From the NCBI RefSeq assembly GCF_900156895.1, contig NZ_FTPD01000020.1, positions 1-64,000 of the forward strand: a stretch of DNA of 64,000 nucleotides, read 5' to 3'. The DNA is from Mesorhizobium prunaredense (GTDB lineage: Bacteria; Pseudomonadota; Alphaproteobacteria; Rhizobiales; Rhizobiaceae). Positions 17,169 through 25,479 of this stretch are shown here, piece by piece; within the stretch, counting starts at the first letter, position 1, and every line of letters begins with the position of its first letter. The notes below the pieces were generated by a model. That model ran no database searches. It saw only the letters and a program-made list of their open reading frames with translations, and was not told where the DNA came from. A program made the translations under genes and the position numbers.

Positions 17169-17720
17169 CGCCGTGTCAGCGTGAAGCGAGGCAGACGGCT
17201 TCGACACCAGATCGTGTTGCTCGGTGCGACTTAACCATGATCAGCATGATTTAGTTGGCCAGCTCGCGGGCGCCCCAATGGCTGTGTTGCATGGCCGAAG
17301 TGCTGCCGATGGATGCCTAATATCAGGTGACGGTTGACCGTGGAGGCCTGTGACCTAGCTTAAAGCCTAGCCGGGCCGTCCAGAGCCGGAAATGGCGGGG
17401 TGGTACGCTACCGTGGGAGAACTCTCGGGACGTTGAGATGCAGAGGTGCAAGTCGGCTTTTCAGAGCCTGTGCGCCCTTGGCGGCCGACAACCGGCGGCC
17501 ACGGCATGTCAAGTTTCGTTTCAAACAAAAGTCATCTGCGCCGGCACGACTATCAACGCGCGACCGACGCTCCGCCATGCAACAACAATTCGAGCACGGG
17601 AGGGCCCTCGAAGCAAGTGACAGATTCGAACGCGATCAAAGGCTTTAGCCAGCACCAAGGCGAGGGGCCAACACCGCTTCACGATCTTAAGAATACACCC
17701 AGGACGGCACAGGCACGACA
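17169..17720. other. Intergenic stretch without recognised features
   Basis: About 550 bp between the BTAD regulator and the coiled-coil gene. Several short open frames exist here on both strands, but none shows a ribosome binding site, conserved motif or convincing amino-acid composition. No tRNA, clear terminator or repeat was recognised. Confidence 0.5.
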
Positions 17721-19844
17721 ATGCCAAATCATCTTGCCGAAATTTACGCAAACGACGCAGATCTCGCCATCCTGGGCGGGATAGCAACATTTGCCTCGGT
17801 GGGCCTCTATCTTGTGCTCCGGCGTATCCATATCGCGGTGCAACGGCGTCGCCTCAAATCAGATGTGAGCGAAGGCGGATCTGACCTCCCCGAGGAGGAG
17901 GTTTCTTGGGATTGGGAAAGCCCGGTCGACCTTGCAACCGAGCCTGCTTCTTCTTCTCAGCTTGCCGTGCCCTCAGACACGGCAGACCTGGGTATTCGGC
18001 GTCAGGATGCCAATTGCCTTCGGTTCGGGGTGCGAATCGAGTATTTCGACTTGATCTCCGAAGCTTGCGAGAGCTCGTCTGTGACCCAGACCAACGCTTT
18101 CGCTTCCGCGACGAACATAGCGCAATCCGGCCGACTTGCGACATCGATCAGGGAAATCGCTGGCTATGTCCATAGGCAGGTGGCGGCTGATCTTGCCGCC
18201 CTAACTAGTCCAATATTCAGGGCTCTGAGCCGTATCCCGACACAACTCGCCCTCGCGAAGGATCCCGACCCCACCACAGCGATGGCCTCACCTCCTCGGG
18301 TTCGCAGGGCGATCGGTCTTGTGCCCCGCTTTGGCGTCGCCGCAATCTGTCTGGCCGTGCCGCTTAGCTATGCGATGACGAGACAAAACTGGGTCGAAAG
18401 CGCCCCCGCCATTTCGCGGGTCCAGGGCAACGCCAATCCGGGCCTTTCGCGACCCGTCGAGCTTCCGGCGAGTGCTGCATTAGATGTGCGTGGGCCAGCC
18501 CAGGGAGACGAGCGCACGAGTGTCGAATTGCTCAGCCCGGATCTCACGGCTGCCCGGGCGCAAGTCGGAGCAGCTGCTGCTCAGGCAGCCGCAGCGAGGG
18601 AATTGGCCGGCCAGGAGCACCAGGCGGCGGAAGGCGAGCGCGCCAGGAGCGCCGCTCTGCAGCGAGCGCTGCTCAAGTCGCACAAGGAGATCGACGCGCT
18701 AAGGACAAGGGTGGCAGCCGCCGATCGCGTACGCCAGGAGCAATTGCGCAACGAGCTCGCGGCAGCCCGCACAGTTGACGCATTGCGGCGCATTGCGGGA
18801 GATACCCGCACGATGCTGCGCGAGTCCACCAACTATGTCTTTACGGAGATGCCCGCTGCTCATCTGGAGCGTCAGCGAGCCGGATGGGTGGCGCGCGATC
18901 TATCGCGAGCGCAGGCGCAAATTGAACAGCTTGAGGCCGAGGCCGCCGAGGATCGCGCCAAGGCCAAGGCTTCGCTGGCGCAAGCGACCGGAATGCTCGA
19001 CGACGAACGCCGGAAGTCAGAGGACCTTCGTGGTGACCTCGCCGAAGTGAAACTGTCCAATGCCGCGCTCATGGAGCGCGCCGACGCGGCTGAGCAGGAA
19101 CGGACCGATGCAGTCACAGCGAGAGAACGAGTGGAGCAGACCGCAGCCGAGACGGAGGGCGCGCTGGCTCGAGAACGCGCTGCAGCAGCGTCGATTCGTG
19201 AGGCGCTGAAAAAAGCTCGCCTCGAGCGCGACGCGGCTGAACAGGAACGAGCCAGAGCAGTCTCAGCGAGAAAGCGTGCCGAGCAGACTGCAACCGAGAC
19301 AGCGCAGGCTTTGGCGTTAGAACGCGCTGCAGCAGTCTCGGCGCGTGAGGAGTTGAAAAAAGCTCGTCTCGAGCGCGACGTGGCTGAACAGGAACGAGCC
19401 AGAGCAGTCACAGCGAGAGAACGAGTGGAGCAGACTGCAACCGAGACGGCGCAGGCTCTGGCACGAGAACGCGCTGCGGCAGTCTCGACCCATGAGAACC
19501 TCGATAAAACTCGCCTCGAACGCGACGCCGCCCGAGCACTTTTGGTAGGGGTCGCCAGGCTGAAGGAGGCTCTGGACAAGCAACGTGAAGTCACTGTTTC
19601 TTTTGCCCGCGACCTGGCCGCCGCGCGCGCGGACAATGACAGGATCAGGGCTGAGCGTCGCAGCGCCCAGATTGAGCCGCCGCTGAAGCCGCGCGCTGGC
19701 CGCCCGGCAGGCGCTGCCGGCGGGTTGAAGGCCGTCAGCCAGAAGACTGCACGCAGCAAGGTTCGCAACCCGTCGCGGATTGCCCAGGTGCGTTCTCTCA
19801 CACTTCCCTATCCCCTCAGGCCAAGACAAGCGACGTTGGAGTGA
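17721..19844 (+). CDS. Membrane-anchored coiled-coil protein with internal repeats
   Basis: A 707-aa protein that I do not recognise as a named family. It has two hydrophobic segments, about residues 14-33 (LAILGGIATFASVGLYLVL) and about 203-222 (FGVAAICLAVPLSYAM), so the N-terminal 200 residues may form a loop between them. From about 265 to 640 it is Ala/Glu/Arg-rich coiled coil. Residues about 456-602 consist of three 49-residue repeats (AEQERARAV...ETAQAL...LKKARLERD), mirrored by 147-bp DNA repeats. The C-terminal tail is basic and Pro-rich. The ATG at 17721 has only a weak ribosome binding site. It may span the cell envelope; its function is unknown. Confidence 0.7.
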   Translation: MPNHLAEIYANDADLAILGGIATFASVGLYLVLRRIHIAVQRRRLKSDVSEGGSDLPEEEVSWDWESPVDLATEPASSSQLAVPSDTADLGIRRQDANCLRFGVRIEYFDLISEACESSSVTQTNAFASATNIAQSGRLATSIREIAGYVHRQVAADLAALTSPIFRALSRIPTQLALAKDPDPTTAMASPPRVRRAIGLVPRFGVAAICLAVPLSYAMTRQNWVESAPAISRVQGNANPGLSRPVELPASAALDVRGPAQGDERTSVELLSPDLTAARAQVGAAAAQAAAARELAGQEHQAAEGERARSAALQRALLKSHKEIDALRTRVAAADRVRQEQLRNELAAARTVDALRRIAGDTRTMLRESTNYVFTEMPAAHLERQRAGWVARDLSRAQAQIEQLEAEAAEDRAKAKASLAQATGMLDDERRKSEDLRGDLAEVKLSNAALMERADAAEQERTDAVTARERVEQTAAETEGALARERAAAASIREALKKARLERDAAEQERARAVSARKRAEQTATETAQALALERAAAVSAREELKKARLERDVAEQERARAVTARERVEQTATETAQALARERAAAVSTHENLDKTRLERDAARALLVGVARLKEALDKQREVTVSFARDLAAARADNDRIRAERRSAQIEPPLKPRAGRPAGAAGGLKAVSQKTARSKVRNPSRIAQVRSLTLPYPLRPRQATLE
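19086..19526 (+). repeat. Three 147-bp in-frame tandem repeats
   Basis: Copies at 19086-19232, 19233-19379 and 19380-19526 within the coiled-coil gene. Each starts gcggctgaacaggaacg or close to it and encodes 49 residues, which is seven heptads, so copy-number change would preserve coiled-coil register. Copies 2 and 3 are closest in sequence; copy 1 is more diverged. Confidence 0.85.
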
Positions 19845-19993
19845 CTTCCAAACGACTGCGCGGTCCTCCTGTTGAAGGCCCAGGGTCTTTGAGATCACTG
19901 CCTCACGTGTATTGCGAGAGTAGGCCAGGATGAATCGAATCACCCCATTCGAATTCATCCTGCTCTCGTCGGCGAGGAGTTCTGCGCGATACG

Positions 19994-20650
19994 CTATGTC
20001 AGCCCGATCACCCTGCCTGTCGCGTTCAATTCGCATTTGATCGGCGCCTGCCGCGTCTCCACGTTGCCTTGCCGTCCATAGTCGATCCTAACCTCAACGG
20101 GAGCCGAGATCGTATCCGGGCTCAACTGGCGTATGGAACCTGCGCTGCGGACGCGCACACTGGTCGCGCCAAACGGGGCGGCGGCCGACTCGATCGCATC
20201 ATGGCAGGCGCGAACGACTTCATCCGGGACGCCCGGCAGCGCTTCGATTGGACTGAGCGTCGATGGACTGTTGCTGGCGCTGGGAGGCTGGAGTGTGGCC
20301 GGGAGGTCGAGCGACCGTCCGGCCCCTGCGGACCGGGCGACACTGACGGCAGTGGCGGCCGTAGTTGCCGCCACTGCCGCCGTTGCAGCGGTGCTGGTCC
20401 CATCGTCATCCACCGGTGACCTACTGCTGGAGCCGCTGGGCTCGCCGCCAGGTCCTTTGTGCGCGCCGCCTTTGGGGCCTTCACCGTGATGGCTGCCAGC
20501 GCTATTGCCTCCGCCACCATGGTTGCCACCGCTATTGCCTCCGCCGCGCTCGCCGCCGCCGGCAGCTCCTGCGCAAGCTACCGCGATCGAGCAAACGAAT
20601 GCGAAACATGCCCAGCTGGATTCAGGGGATTGACGCACGACCACCTCCAT
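19994..20650 (-). CDS. Secreted Gly/Ser-rich hypothetical protein
   Basis: A 218-aa protein with an N-terminal signal-like segment (CFAFVCSIAVACAGAAGG, about 15-32), a low-complexity Gly/Asn/His/Ser-rich region (about 33-80), an Ala/Thr-rich stretch (about 85-105), and a folded-looking C-terminal region (about 135-218) ending RQAPIKCELNATGRVIGL. The C-terminal block (VRVRSAGSIRQLSPDTISAPVEVRIDYGRQG in two parts) looks like a small beta domain I cannot name. The ATG at 20650 has little Shine-Dalgarno support. It converges with the coiled-coil gene. Confidence 0.6.
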   Translation of the reverse strand: MEVVVRQSPESSWACFAFVCSIAVACAGAAGGGERGGGNSGGNHGGGGNSAGSHHGEGPKGGAHKGPGGEPSGSSSRSPVDDDGTSTAATAAVAATTAATAVSVARSAGAGRSLDLPATLQPPSASNSPSTLSPIEALPGVPDEVVRACHDAIESAAAPFGATSVRVRSAGSIRQLSPDTISAPVEVRIDYGRQGNVETRQAPIKCELNATGRVIGLT

Positions 20651-20895
20651 AAAGTGCGTCGGTCGAACCGTCTTTCCGCGGCATGCAGTCAGGACGGCGC
20701 AACCGCCGCCGCCCCCAGGAAAAACTCGCGACTAAGGCGCCCACGGAGGGTAACTAGGGGATCAATCCGGTGTATCAAGGACGCGGTACGTGGTACGTCC
20801 GTCGTCCCGGTTGCTGGCGAGAGGGGAGGCCACGATCTGACCCCGTCGCTGACATTTTGAGGTGCAGCCTAAGAGAACTGCAAGCGTCTCTGCAA

Positions 20896-21129
20896 CTAGG
20901 CGACTCGCCTCTTGAAGAGATCGTCTGCGAGGCGGGCCGCCTCGTCGGCGATTACCGGTATTGTCCCCGAGGCCGGCAAATAGAGGCCCGGAAGGATGCC
21001 CAAACCGTGCTCGTGAATGGGCTGGCCGGCATCATCGAGACGCCGGGGAGTTTGGATCCATCGGAAGTCGCCCAGGAAGCCGGTGCACCAAATCAGCGAC
21101 GTGATGTCCCTCGCCACCCAGTCGAGAAG
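20896..21129 (-). pseudogene. 3' remnant of a flavin-containing monooxygenase-type gene
   Basis: Read on the minus strand, the frame ending at 20896 contains SLIWCTGFLGDFRWI, then DDAGQPIHEHGLGILPGLYL, then DEAARLADDLF. This is the C-terminal signature of NAD(P)/FAD-dependent (FMO-like) oxidoreductases, with the conserved (A/C)TGF motif. The nucleotide-binding N-terminal two thirds are missing, and the usual segment between PGLYF and the final helix is shortened, so this is a deleted relic. Its broken end meets the truncated methyltransferase at about 21121-21130. Confidence 0.6.
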
Positions 21130-21678
21130 CTCGAACGCGGCGCGGAGGTCGCGGATGTCGGATGCGGTCACGGCGCATCGACCGTGCTCATGGCGCGTGC
21201 TTTCCCCAATTCGCGCTTCGTCGGCTTCGATTATCACGCCGCTTCGATCGAGCGCGCCCGAAAGGCCGCCGAGGAAGCCGGCGTCGGCGCCAATACGCGC
21301 TTCGAGGTCGCGGCCGCCAAGACCTATCCCGGCACTTATGACCTCGTCGCTTTCTTTGATTGCCTTCACGACATGGGCGATCCAGAGGGCGCCGCCGCCC
21401 ATATCCGCGGGTCGCTCAAGCCGGATGGCACCTGGATGATCGTCGAGCCGTTCGCGCATGACCGTCTAGCGGCGAACCTCAATCCCGTCGGACGCGTCTA
21501 TTATGCCGCTTCCACATTCGTGTGCACACCCGCCTCGCTGTCGCAGGAAGTCGGGCTTGGGCTTGGCGCCCAGGCCGGCGAGGCGGGATTGCGCAAGGTG
21601 GTGACCGCCGGCGGTTTCAAGCGATTCCGTCGCGCCGCGGAGACGCCGTTCAACATGGTGCTGGAGGCTCGCCCCTAG
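21121..21678 (+). pseudogene. 5'-truncated class I SAM-dependent methyltransferase
   Basis: From 21121 the plus-strand frame encodes EKLERGAEVADVGCGHGAST, the SAM-binding motif I, then FVGFDYHAASIERA, DLVAFFDCLHDMGDP and LKPDGTWMIVEPF, ending with GGFKRFRRAAETPFNMVLEARP. This matches the complete catalytic domain of a common rhizobial and actinobacterial methyltransferase family of about 350 aa. The winged-helix N-terminal half that normally precedes it is absent. The upstream part of the same open frame (20770-21120) is unrelated and is the antisense of the monooxygenase relic. It might still be expressed as a shortened protein, but no good start codon is seen. Confidence 0.65.
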
Positions 21679-21710
21679 AGTGCGGACGCTACCTGGCGCT
21701 GCCGTCGCAA

Positions 21711-21753
21711 ATGCATGTCGCGCAAAAGCGCGCGGCGCTTGTGAGACAACGTG
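21711..21753. repeat. Degenerate copy of the ATGCATGTCGC palindromic repeat
   Basis: Begins atgcatgtcgcgcaaaagc and ends gagacaacgtgc, matching the ends of the copies at 25298, 29112 and 50611 but with a shortened centre. It lies just after the methyltransferase remnant. Confidence 0.5.
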
Positions 21754-21767
21754 CCGCTTGAAAAGGT

Positions 21768-21845
21768 GGAGCCGGCCCGGGGACGGGGCCGGCTCCTAAA
21801 ACCCGGTCGTTGGGGACGGGGAGGGTGGGGCTCGACCGGGTTTTT
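21768..21845. terminator. Double hairpin terminator region
   Basis: Two hairpins lie back to back. 21768-21796 pairs ggagccggccc with gggccggctcc. 21798-21845 pairs aaaacccggtcg with cgaccgggttttt and has a T run on the plus strand and an A run matching a T run on the minus strand. It would end transcription of the BTLCP gene (minus) and could act in both directions. Confidence 0.7.
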
Positions 21846-21856
21846 GCGTTGCGTCC

Positions 21857-22465
21857 TTAGCGGACGCTGGCAACCGCGCCGGTGCGGCCGTCGTTGATCG
21901 TTACCCAAGCGCCCGAATTCTGGCTCGATTGGCGCTTCAGGTAGGTGTAGTCGGTATTGGTCCAGGACAGCACCCTGGTTTCGAGATTGTCGAGGATGAA
22001 CTCTCCGAGGCTGGTGCGCACGGTCAGCACCGCGTGGCCGTCTCCGTTCGGCTGGCGCGCAACCGTCATCAGCAGGTCGCCGGCCGGAACGCCGATGTTC
22101 ATCAACGCGCGGCGCTTTTCCAGCGCATAGTCCTCGCAGTCGCCGAATTCGCTGTTGGAATAGGACCAGACCTCTTCCTTGCCCCACAGTTCCATATCGG
22201 TGCGCGGCGCGATCCTGCTGTTGACCGAATTGTTGATGCTCACGATCTTCGCCCACAGCTTGCGGGTCAGCTCGATCGGCGCCTGCTTCGGCGTCCGCTG
22301 ATTGCATTCCTGCGGAATCTTCTGGCAGAACTCGTAATGGCCGACCGGCTGTGTGGTGCGGCTGCCGGTGTGCATGAAGGCAGGTCCCGCTGCATACGCT
22401 GTTCCCCAGGCGGTAAGCTGCGTCGCCATTGCCAAGAGCAACAGCTTGCCCCTCGTCCTCTTCAT
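21857..22465 (-). CDS. Bacterial transglutaminase-like cysteine peptidase (BTLCP)
   Basis: A 202-aa secreted cysteine peptidase of the DUF920/BTLCP family, the family of LapG. It has a Sec signal peptide (residues 1-26, ending AYAAG). The catalytic triad is visible: C110 in FGDCEDYALEKR, H144 in GDGHAVLTV and D159 in FILDN. LapG proteins cut adhesins in the periplasm under control of c-di-GMP through LapD; here no LapD or LapA gene is adjacent, but the gene upstream on the same strand encodes a PilZ protein. Transcription ends at the hairpins at 21768-21845. It is separated from pilZ by a terminator-like hairpin, so it may have its own promoter. Confidence 0.9.
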   Translation of the reverse strand: MKRTRGKLLLLAMATQLTAWGTAYAAGPAFMHTGSRTTQPVGHYEFCQKIPQECNQRTPKQAPIELTRKLWAKIVSINNSVNSRIAPRTDMELWGKEEVWSYSNSEFGDCEDYALEKRRALMNIGVPAGDLLMTVARQPNGDGHAVLTVRTSLGEFILDNLETRVLSWTNTDYTYLKRQSSQNSGAWVTINDGRTGAVASVR

Positions 22466-22674
22466 CGTCCAGTCTCCCCGTTTGAGGAGACAATGACACG
22501 ATTGGATTTATTCGACGCAAAGGCTCGAAGTAGACATTAAGTAAAACGCCCATAGAATAAACATAAAATTTGAATCATTTCAGTATAAAATTGTTGAGGC
22601 GTTCTCGCGGGGATCACATCGGCGCGGCGCCTTGGCGCGGCATCGGTGGCAGGCTGCGTTGACCGGCGCACCAA

Positions 22675-22700
22675 CAAAAACCGGCCGAAATGGGCCGGTC
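22675..22700 (-). terminator. Rho-independent terminator after the PilZ gene
   Basis: On the minus strand a hairpin (gaccggcc ... ggccggt) is followed directly by TTTTTG. It lies 25-50 bp after the PilZ stop. It would separate PilZ transcription from the BTLCP gene. Confidence 0.7.
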
Positions 22701-22724
22701 GATTGCGGCAATGTGTGTTGTTTG

Positions 22725-23342
22725 TCAGGTGCCGGATGCGTTGAATTCGGAATCGAGGGTTTCCGGCCTCTGGATGACCGCGAACTCGATGGCGATGCCG
22801 TCCTCGAAATGGCGCACCACCTGGCCGCGCATGGTGCCCAGCATGACCTGGATGCCGATTGCCGGCTTGACGTCGATCTCGACCGCGGCGCCCGAAAGCG
22901 ACAGGTCGATGATGCGGCACTGGTACTGGCGCCCGTCGCCGAGCTGAAGCACGCTGGTCGGATTGCGCGGCGCCACGCGTTCGTGGCGGCGGTCTTCCGG
23001 CAGATCGAGCTCGTGCTTGTTGGCAAGCCAGGTCAATTGCGCTGCAAGCTTGTCCTTCTTGCGTTCCGACGCGATGACCGTCATCGCGAAGCCGTCCTGC
23101 AAGATACGGGTGACGACGCCTTCGATGCGGCCGATGTGATCGATATAGGCGATGACTTTCTCGCCCGGCATGCCGATGCGCTCGGTGCGAAGCGCTACAT
23201 TGCCCGGCGACATGTCGACCACCTGGCACGGATGTTCGGTGCGATCCTCCAGCATGAAGCGTCCATAGATCTTCACGCGGACGCGCTGAAAGTTGCGCCT
23301 TTCAGCTTGGGACGGTGCGGTGTCGACCGCCGCTGACCTCAT
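22725..23342 (-). CDS. Two-domain PilZ protein (probable c-di-GMP receptor)
   Basis: A 205-aa cytoplasmic protein with two PilZ domains. The first (about 14-95) has RRNFQRVRVKIYGRF and VDMSPGNVAL; the second (about 115-195) has RRHERVAP and IDLSLSGAAVEI. The RxxxR and (D/N)xSxxG elements that bind cyclic di-GMP are well kept in the second domain (D-L-S-L-S-G) and partly in the first (D-M-S-P-G-N). The protein therefore probably senses c-di-GMP with the second domain. The neighbouring genes on the same strand are a PAS_5 protein upstream and the BTLCP peptidase downstream. The start is the ATG at 23342. Confidence 0.88.
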   Translation of the reverse strand: MRSAAVDTAPSQAERRNFQRVRVKIYGRFMLEDRTEHPCQVVDMSPGNVALRTERIGMPGEKVIAYIDHIGRIEGVVTRILQDGFAMTVIASERKKDKLAAQLTWLANKHELDLPEDRRHERVAPRNPTSVLQLGDGRQYQCRIIDLSLSGAAVEIDVKPAIGIQVMLGTMRGQVVRHFEDGIAIEFAVIQRPETLDSEFNASGT

Positions 23343-23440
23343 GACTGCCTACACCCCGTTTGGCATTCCGCGCGTTGATGCGAGGAACTTCGTCGCAAAG
23401 CTACAGCGAAGTGGGTTAACAAAGGGGAAAGCCTGAGACC

Positions 23441-23476
23441 GCTACTTTAGGATTTTGGGCTACTTTAGGGTTTTGG
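23441..23476. repeat. 18-bp tandem duplication
   Basis: Two adjacent 18-bp units (gctactttaggattttgg and gctactttagggttttgg) with one mismatch. They lie immediately after the stop of the PAS gene (read on the minus strand). Confidence 0.85.
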
Positions 23477-23477
23477 A

Positions 23478-24116
23478 TTATTCCCCGCGCCCGCCGTCGA
23501 ATACGACCAGATGACGGATGCGGCGCGCGTGGCCGAGCGCCGAAATCGTCTGGGACGGATCGAGTTCCGACGGGACGAGCGAGGGAACGTCGATGGCCGG
23601 CCGGTTCTTGAGGAATTTCGGTTCGTTCTCCGGATCGACGACACGGATCGAATCGATCAGGGCGTCGGCGATCGGATCCGCGCCCAGCCAGAAGGGTTTT
23701 TCAGCGGCGCTTATCACGCCGAGGCAGCGCGGATTGTCGACGCCGCCGTCGAGCGGCAGGGCGAGCAGCTCGAACTTGCTGGAACGGTCGGTGCGGCTGA
23801 AACCTTCATAGGTGATGAGCACGACGGATTTCTGATCGAAGACGCCTTGGATCAGTTTCGAGATAAGCCGCTGGTCCTTCTCGCGCCACAGCGAGGGAAA
23901 GGAAAACCCCTTGAGTTCACGGCCATAGACCGCGCAAAGCCTGGTGCCGGCGAGCCGGAATACCGCTTCGCCGCGCGTATCCTTTTCCAGGATGAATGTG
24001 TCGGCCAGCAGCGACTTGATATCGGCCGGCTCGACTTCCGAACGCTTCGGGGCAGGGCGCCCGTCACGCAGCCGGTTCCAATAATGGAACAGCGTGATCG
24101 ATCCGTTCTGGTTCAT
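23478..24116 (-). CDS. PAS_5 domain protein
   Basis: A 212-aa protein of the PAS_5 (PF07310, formerly DUF1419-like) family common in alphaproteobacteria. It starts MNQNGSITLFHYWNRLRDGRPAPKRSEVEPADIKSLL in consecutive blocks, followed by TFILEKDT, FRLAGTRLCAVYGRELKG, and FELLALPLDGG, the typical order. PAS_5 proteins are small sensor-like domains without an attached output domain and have no known ligand. I prefer the ATG at 24116, which has GGAG upstream, over an ATG at 24155. It lies upstream of the PilZ and BTLCP genes on the same strand, with a 135-bp gap to pilZ. Confidence 0.82.
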   Translation of the reverse strand: MNQNGSITLFHYWNRLRDGRPAPKRSEVEPADIKSLLADTFILEKDTRGEAVFRLAGTRLCAVYGRELKGFSFPSLWREKDQRLISKLIQGVFDQKSVVLITYEGFSRTDRSSKFELLALPLDGGVDNPRCLGVISAAEKPFWLGADPIADALIDSIRVVDPENEPKFLKNRPAIDVPSLVPSELDPSQTISALGHARRIRHLVVFDGGRGE

Positions 24117-24537
24117 GTTATGCTGCTCCGCGCAATCTGTCGTCTGATGTCCCATCGGTGAACAGAAGGGCGCCCTCCGAGGACCTACATGCGTTGCGGA
24201 GCAGGATGCGTGCCAGCATCGTTAACACTTGTTCACGGGTCGGGGTCGTTAAGGTTAACAAGTGGTTTACGTTGCGCCCCACCCAGGCCCGTGGCACGTT
24301 AAAACCACTCCAGAAGCGGTCGTTTCGCAGCGATCGGCAGCATTTCAGTCAAGAGTTTGGGGGAGCATGGGGGCTCGACCAGCCGTTCAAGGGCAACCCT
24401 GGACGGCTTCTTTTTGATTCGCGCCAATTTTGATTCGCGCCATTTTGATTTGCGTGGGGCGATTCGCCCCTTTGTGAATCGGGTGACCGTGATCTACATG
24501 CTCGCCAAGTCGAATCCAGCGACTGAGTGCGAGCCAT
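24117..24537. other. Divergent intergenic region with short repeats
   Basis: About 420 bp between the divergent PAS_5 and rhomboid genes; it should hold both promoters. It contains an imperfect inverted repeat around 24220-24272 (gttaacacttgtt and aacaagtggttta) and a tandem 16-bp-period repeat near 24412-24450 (tttgattcgcgcca twice, then a partial third copy). No gene or named RNA was recognised. Confidence 0.5.
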
Positions 24538-25296
24538 ATGAACGAACCAGCAAGCCCCTCGGAAATCGAACAGGGCGAGGGCGAACCTGTCGGCCGTGAG
24601 TCGGAGCCGCGCCGCGAGCCGGTGTTCAACATGCCGCCCGTCGTGCTGACGCTGATCGGCATCTGCGTCGTCGTTCACCTGATCCGGTTCTACTGGCTCA
24701 CCGAGGACCAGGATGTTTCCCTGCTGATCCGGACCGCCTTCATTCCGATCCGCTATTCCGGTCGCTTCGACCTCGATTTCTACGCGTTTTCGAGCCCCTT
24801 CACCTATGCCTTCCTGCATGGCGGCTTTGCTCATCTTGCCGTCAACATGGTGTGGCTGGCGGCTTTCGGCTCACCGCTGGCGAACCGCTTCGGCGCGCTT
24901 CGTTTCAGCCTGTTCTTCGCCGCGACGGGGCTGGCGGCGGTGGTGCTGTTCTGGGCCGTGCATCCGCTCGGCGAGGCGCCGCTGGTCGGCGCATCGGGGG
25001 CGATTTCCGGCATGATGGGGGCCGCCGCCCGCTTCGGCTTCCGCACCGACCGCTCGTCCGGCAAAGCCGCCTTCGCCGGCGCGCCGCTGCCGATGGCGGC
25101 GGTGTTCCGCTCGCGCGGCGTTGTGACTTTTCTTGCCATCTGGATGGTGATCAATCTCGCCACCGGCCTCGTTGCCTTCGCGCCCGGCATCGACAGCCAG
25201 ATCGCCTGGGAGGCCCATATTGGCGGGTTCGTCGCCGGCTTCTTCGGCCTGCGGGCTTTCGATCGGCGGCAGCAGGCGGATGAGTTCAGGGCCTGA
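24538..25296 (+). CDS. Rhomboid-family intramembrane serine protease
   Basis: A 252-aa polytopic membrane protein. It shows the rhomboid hallmarks: HGGFAHLAVNMVWL with the oxyanion Asn at about 103, the catalytic Ser153 in VGASGAISGMMGA, and catalytic H227 in WEAHIGGFVAGF. About six membrane segments are visible after a hydrophilic N-terminal 30 residues. Substrates are unknown. The ATG at 24538 overlaps the end of the repeat-rich intergenic region. It is followed by a palindromic repeat and then a CBS-domain gene, so co-transcription is uncertain. Confidence 0.92.
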   Translation: MNEPASPSEIEQGEGEPVGRESEPRREPVFNMPPVVLTLIGICVVVHLIRFYWLTEDQDVSLLIRTAFIPIRYSGRFDLDFYAFSSPFTYAFLHGGFAHLAVNMVWLAAFGSPLANRFGALRFSLFFAATGLAAVVLFWAVHPLGEAPLVGASGAISGMMGAAARFGFRTDRSSGKAAFAGAPLPMAAVFRSRGVVTFLAIWMVINLATGLVAFAPGIDSQIAWEAHIGGFVAGFFGLRAFDRRQQADEFRA

Positions 25297-25297
25297 A

Positions 25298-25367
25298 GCA
25301 TGTCGCCCAAAAGCATGCCCTCGGTCTTGAACCGAGGCAGCGCCGCGGTTTTGCGACAACGACATGC
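25298..25367. repeat. Dispersed 70-bp palindromic element (gcatgtcg...cgacatgc)
   Basis: Outer inverted ends gcatgtcgcccaaaagc and ttttgcgacaacgacatgc enclose a second small hairpin (cctcggtcttgaaccgagg). It begins 1 bp after the rhomboid stop codon. The same design occurs at 29112-29186 and 50611-50691 and in degraded form at 10762 and 21711. Confidence 0.75.
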
Positions 25368-25479
25368 GATGCGCATTAAGGCGCCGCACTTGAAAACCAA
25401 TCGATCGCGGCGCACGATGTCTGGCACTAGGGAAAGCCGGTCAGGGCAGGAACCGGCAAGGTAAACTGAGGAGGACGCC

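Noticed and set aside
17257..17500. Possible group II intron or structured RNA fragment
   Set aside because: I could not identify a domain V-like hairpin, conserved ends or a reverse transcriptase.
20770..21120. N-terminal part of a 302-codon open frame that continues into the methyltransferase
   Set aside because: This part is antisense to the monooxygenase relic and has no methyltransferase-like N-terminus, so the open frame is a chance fusion.
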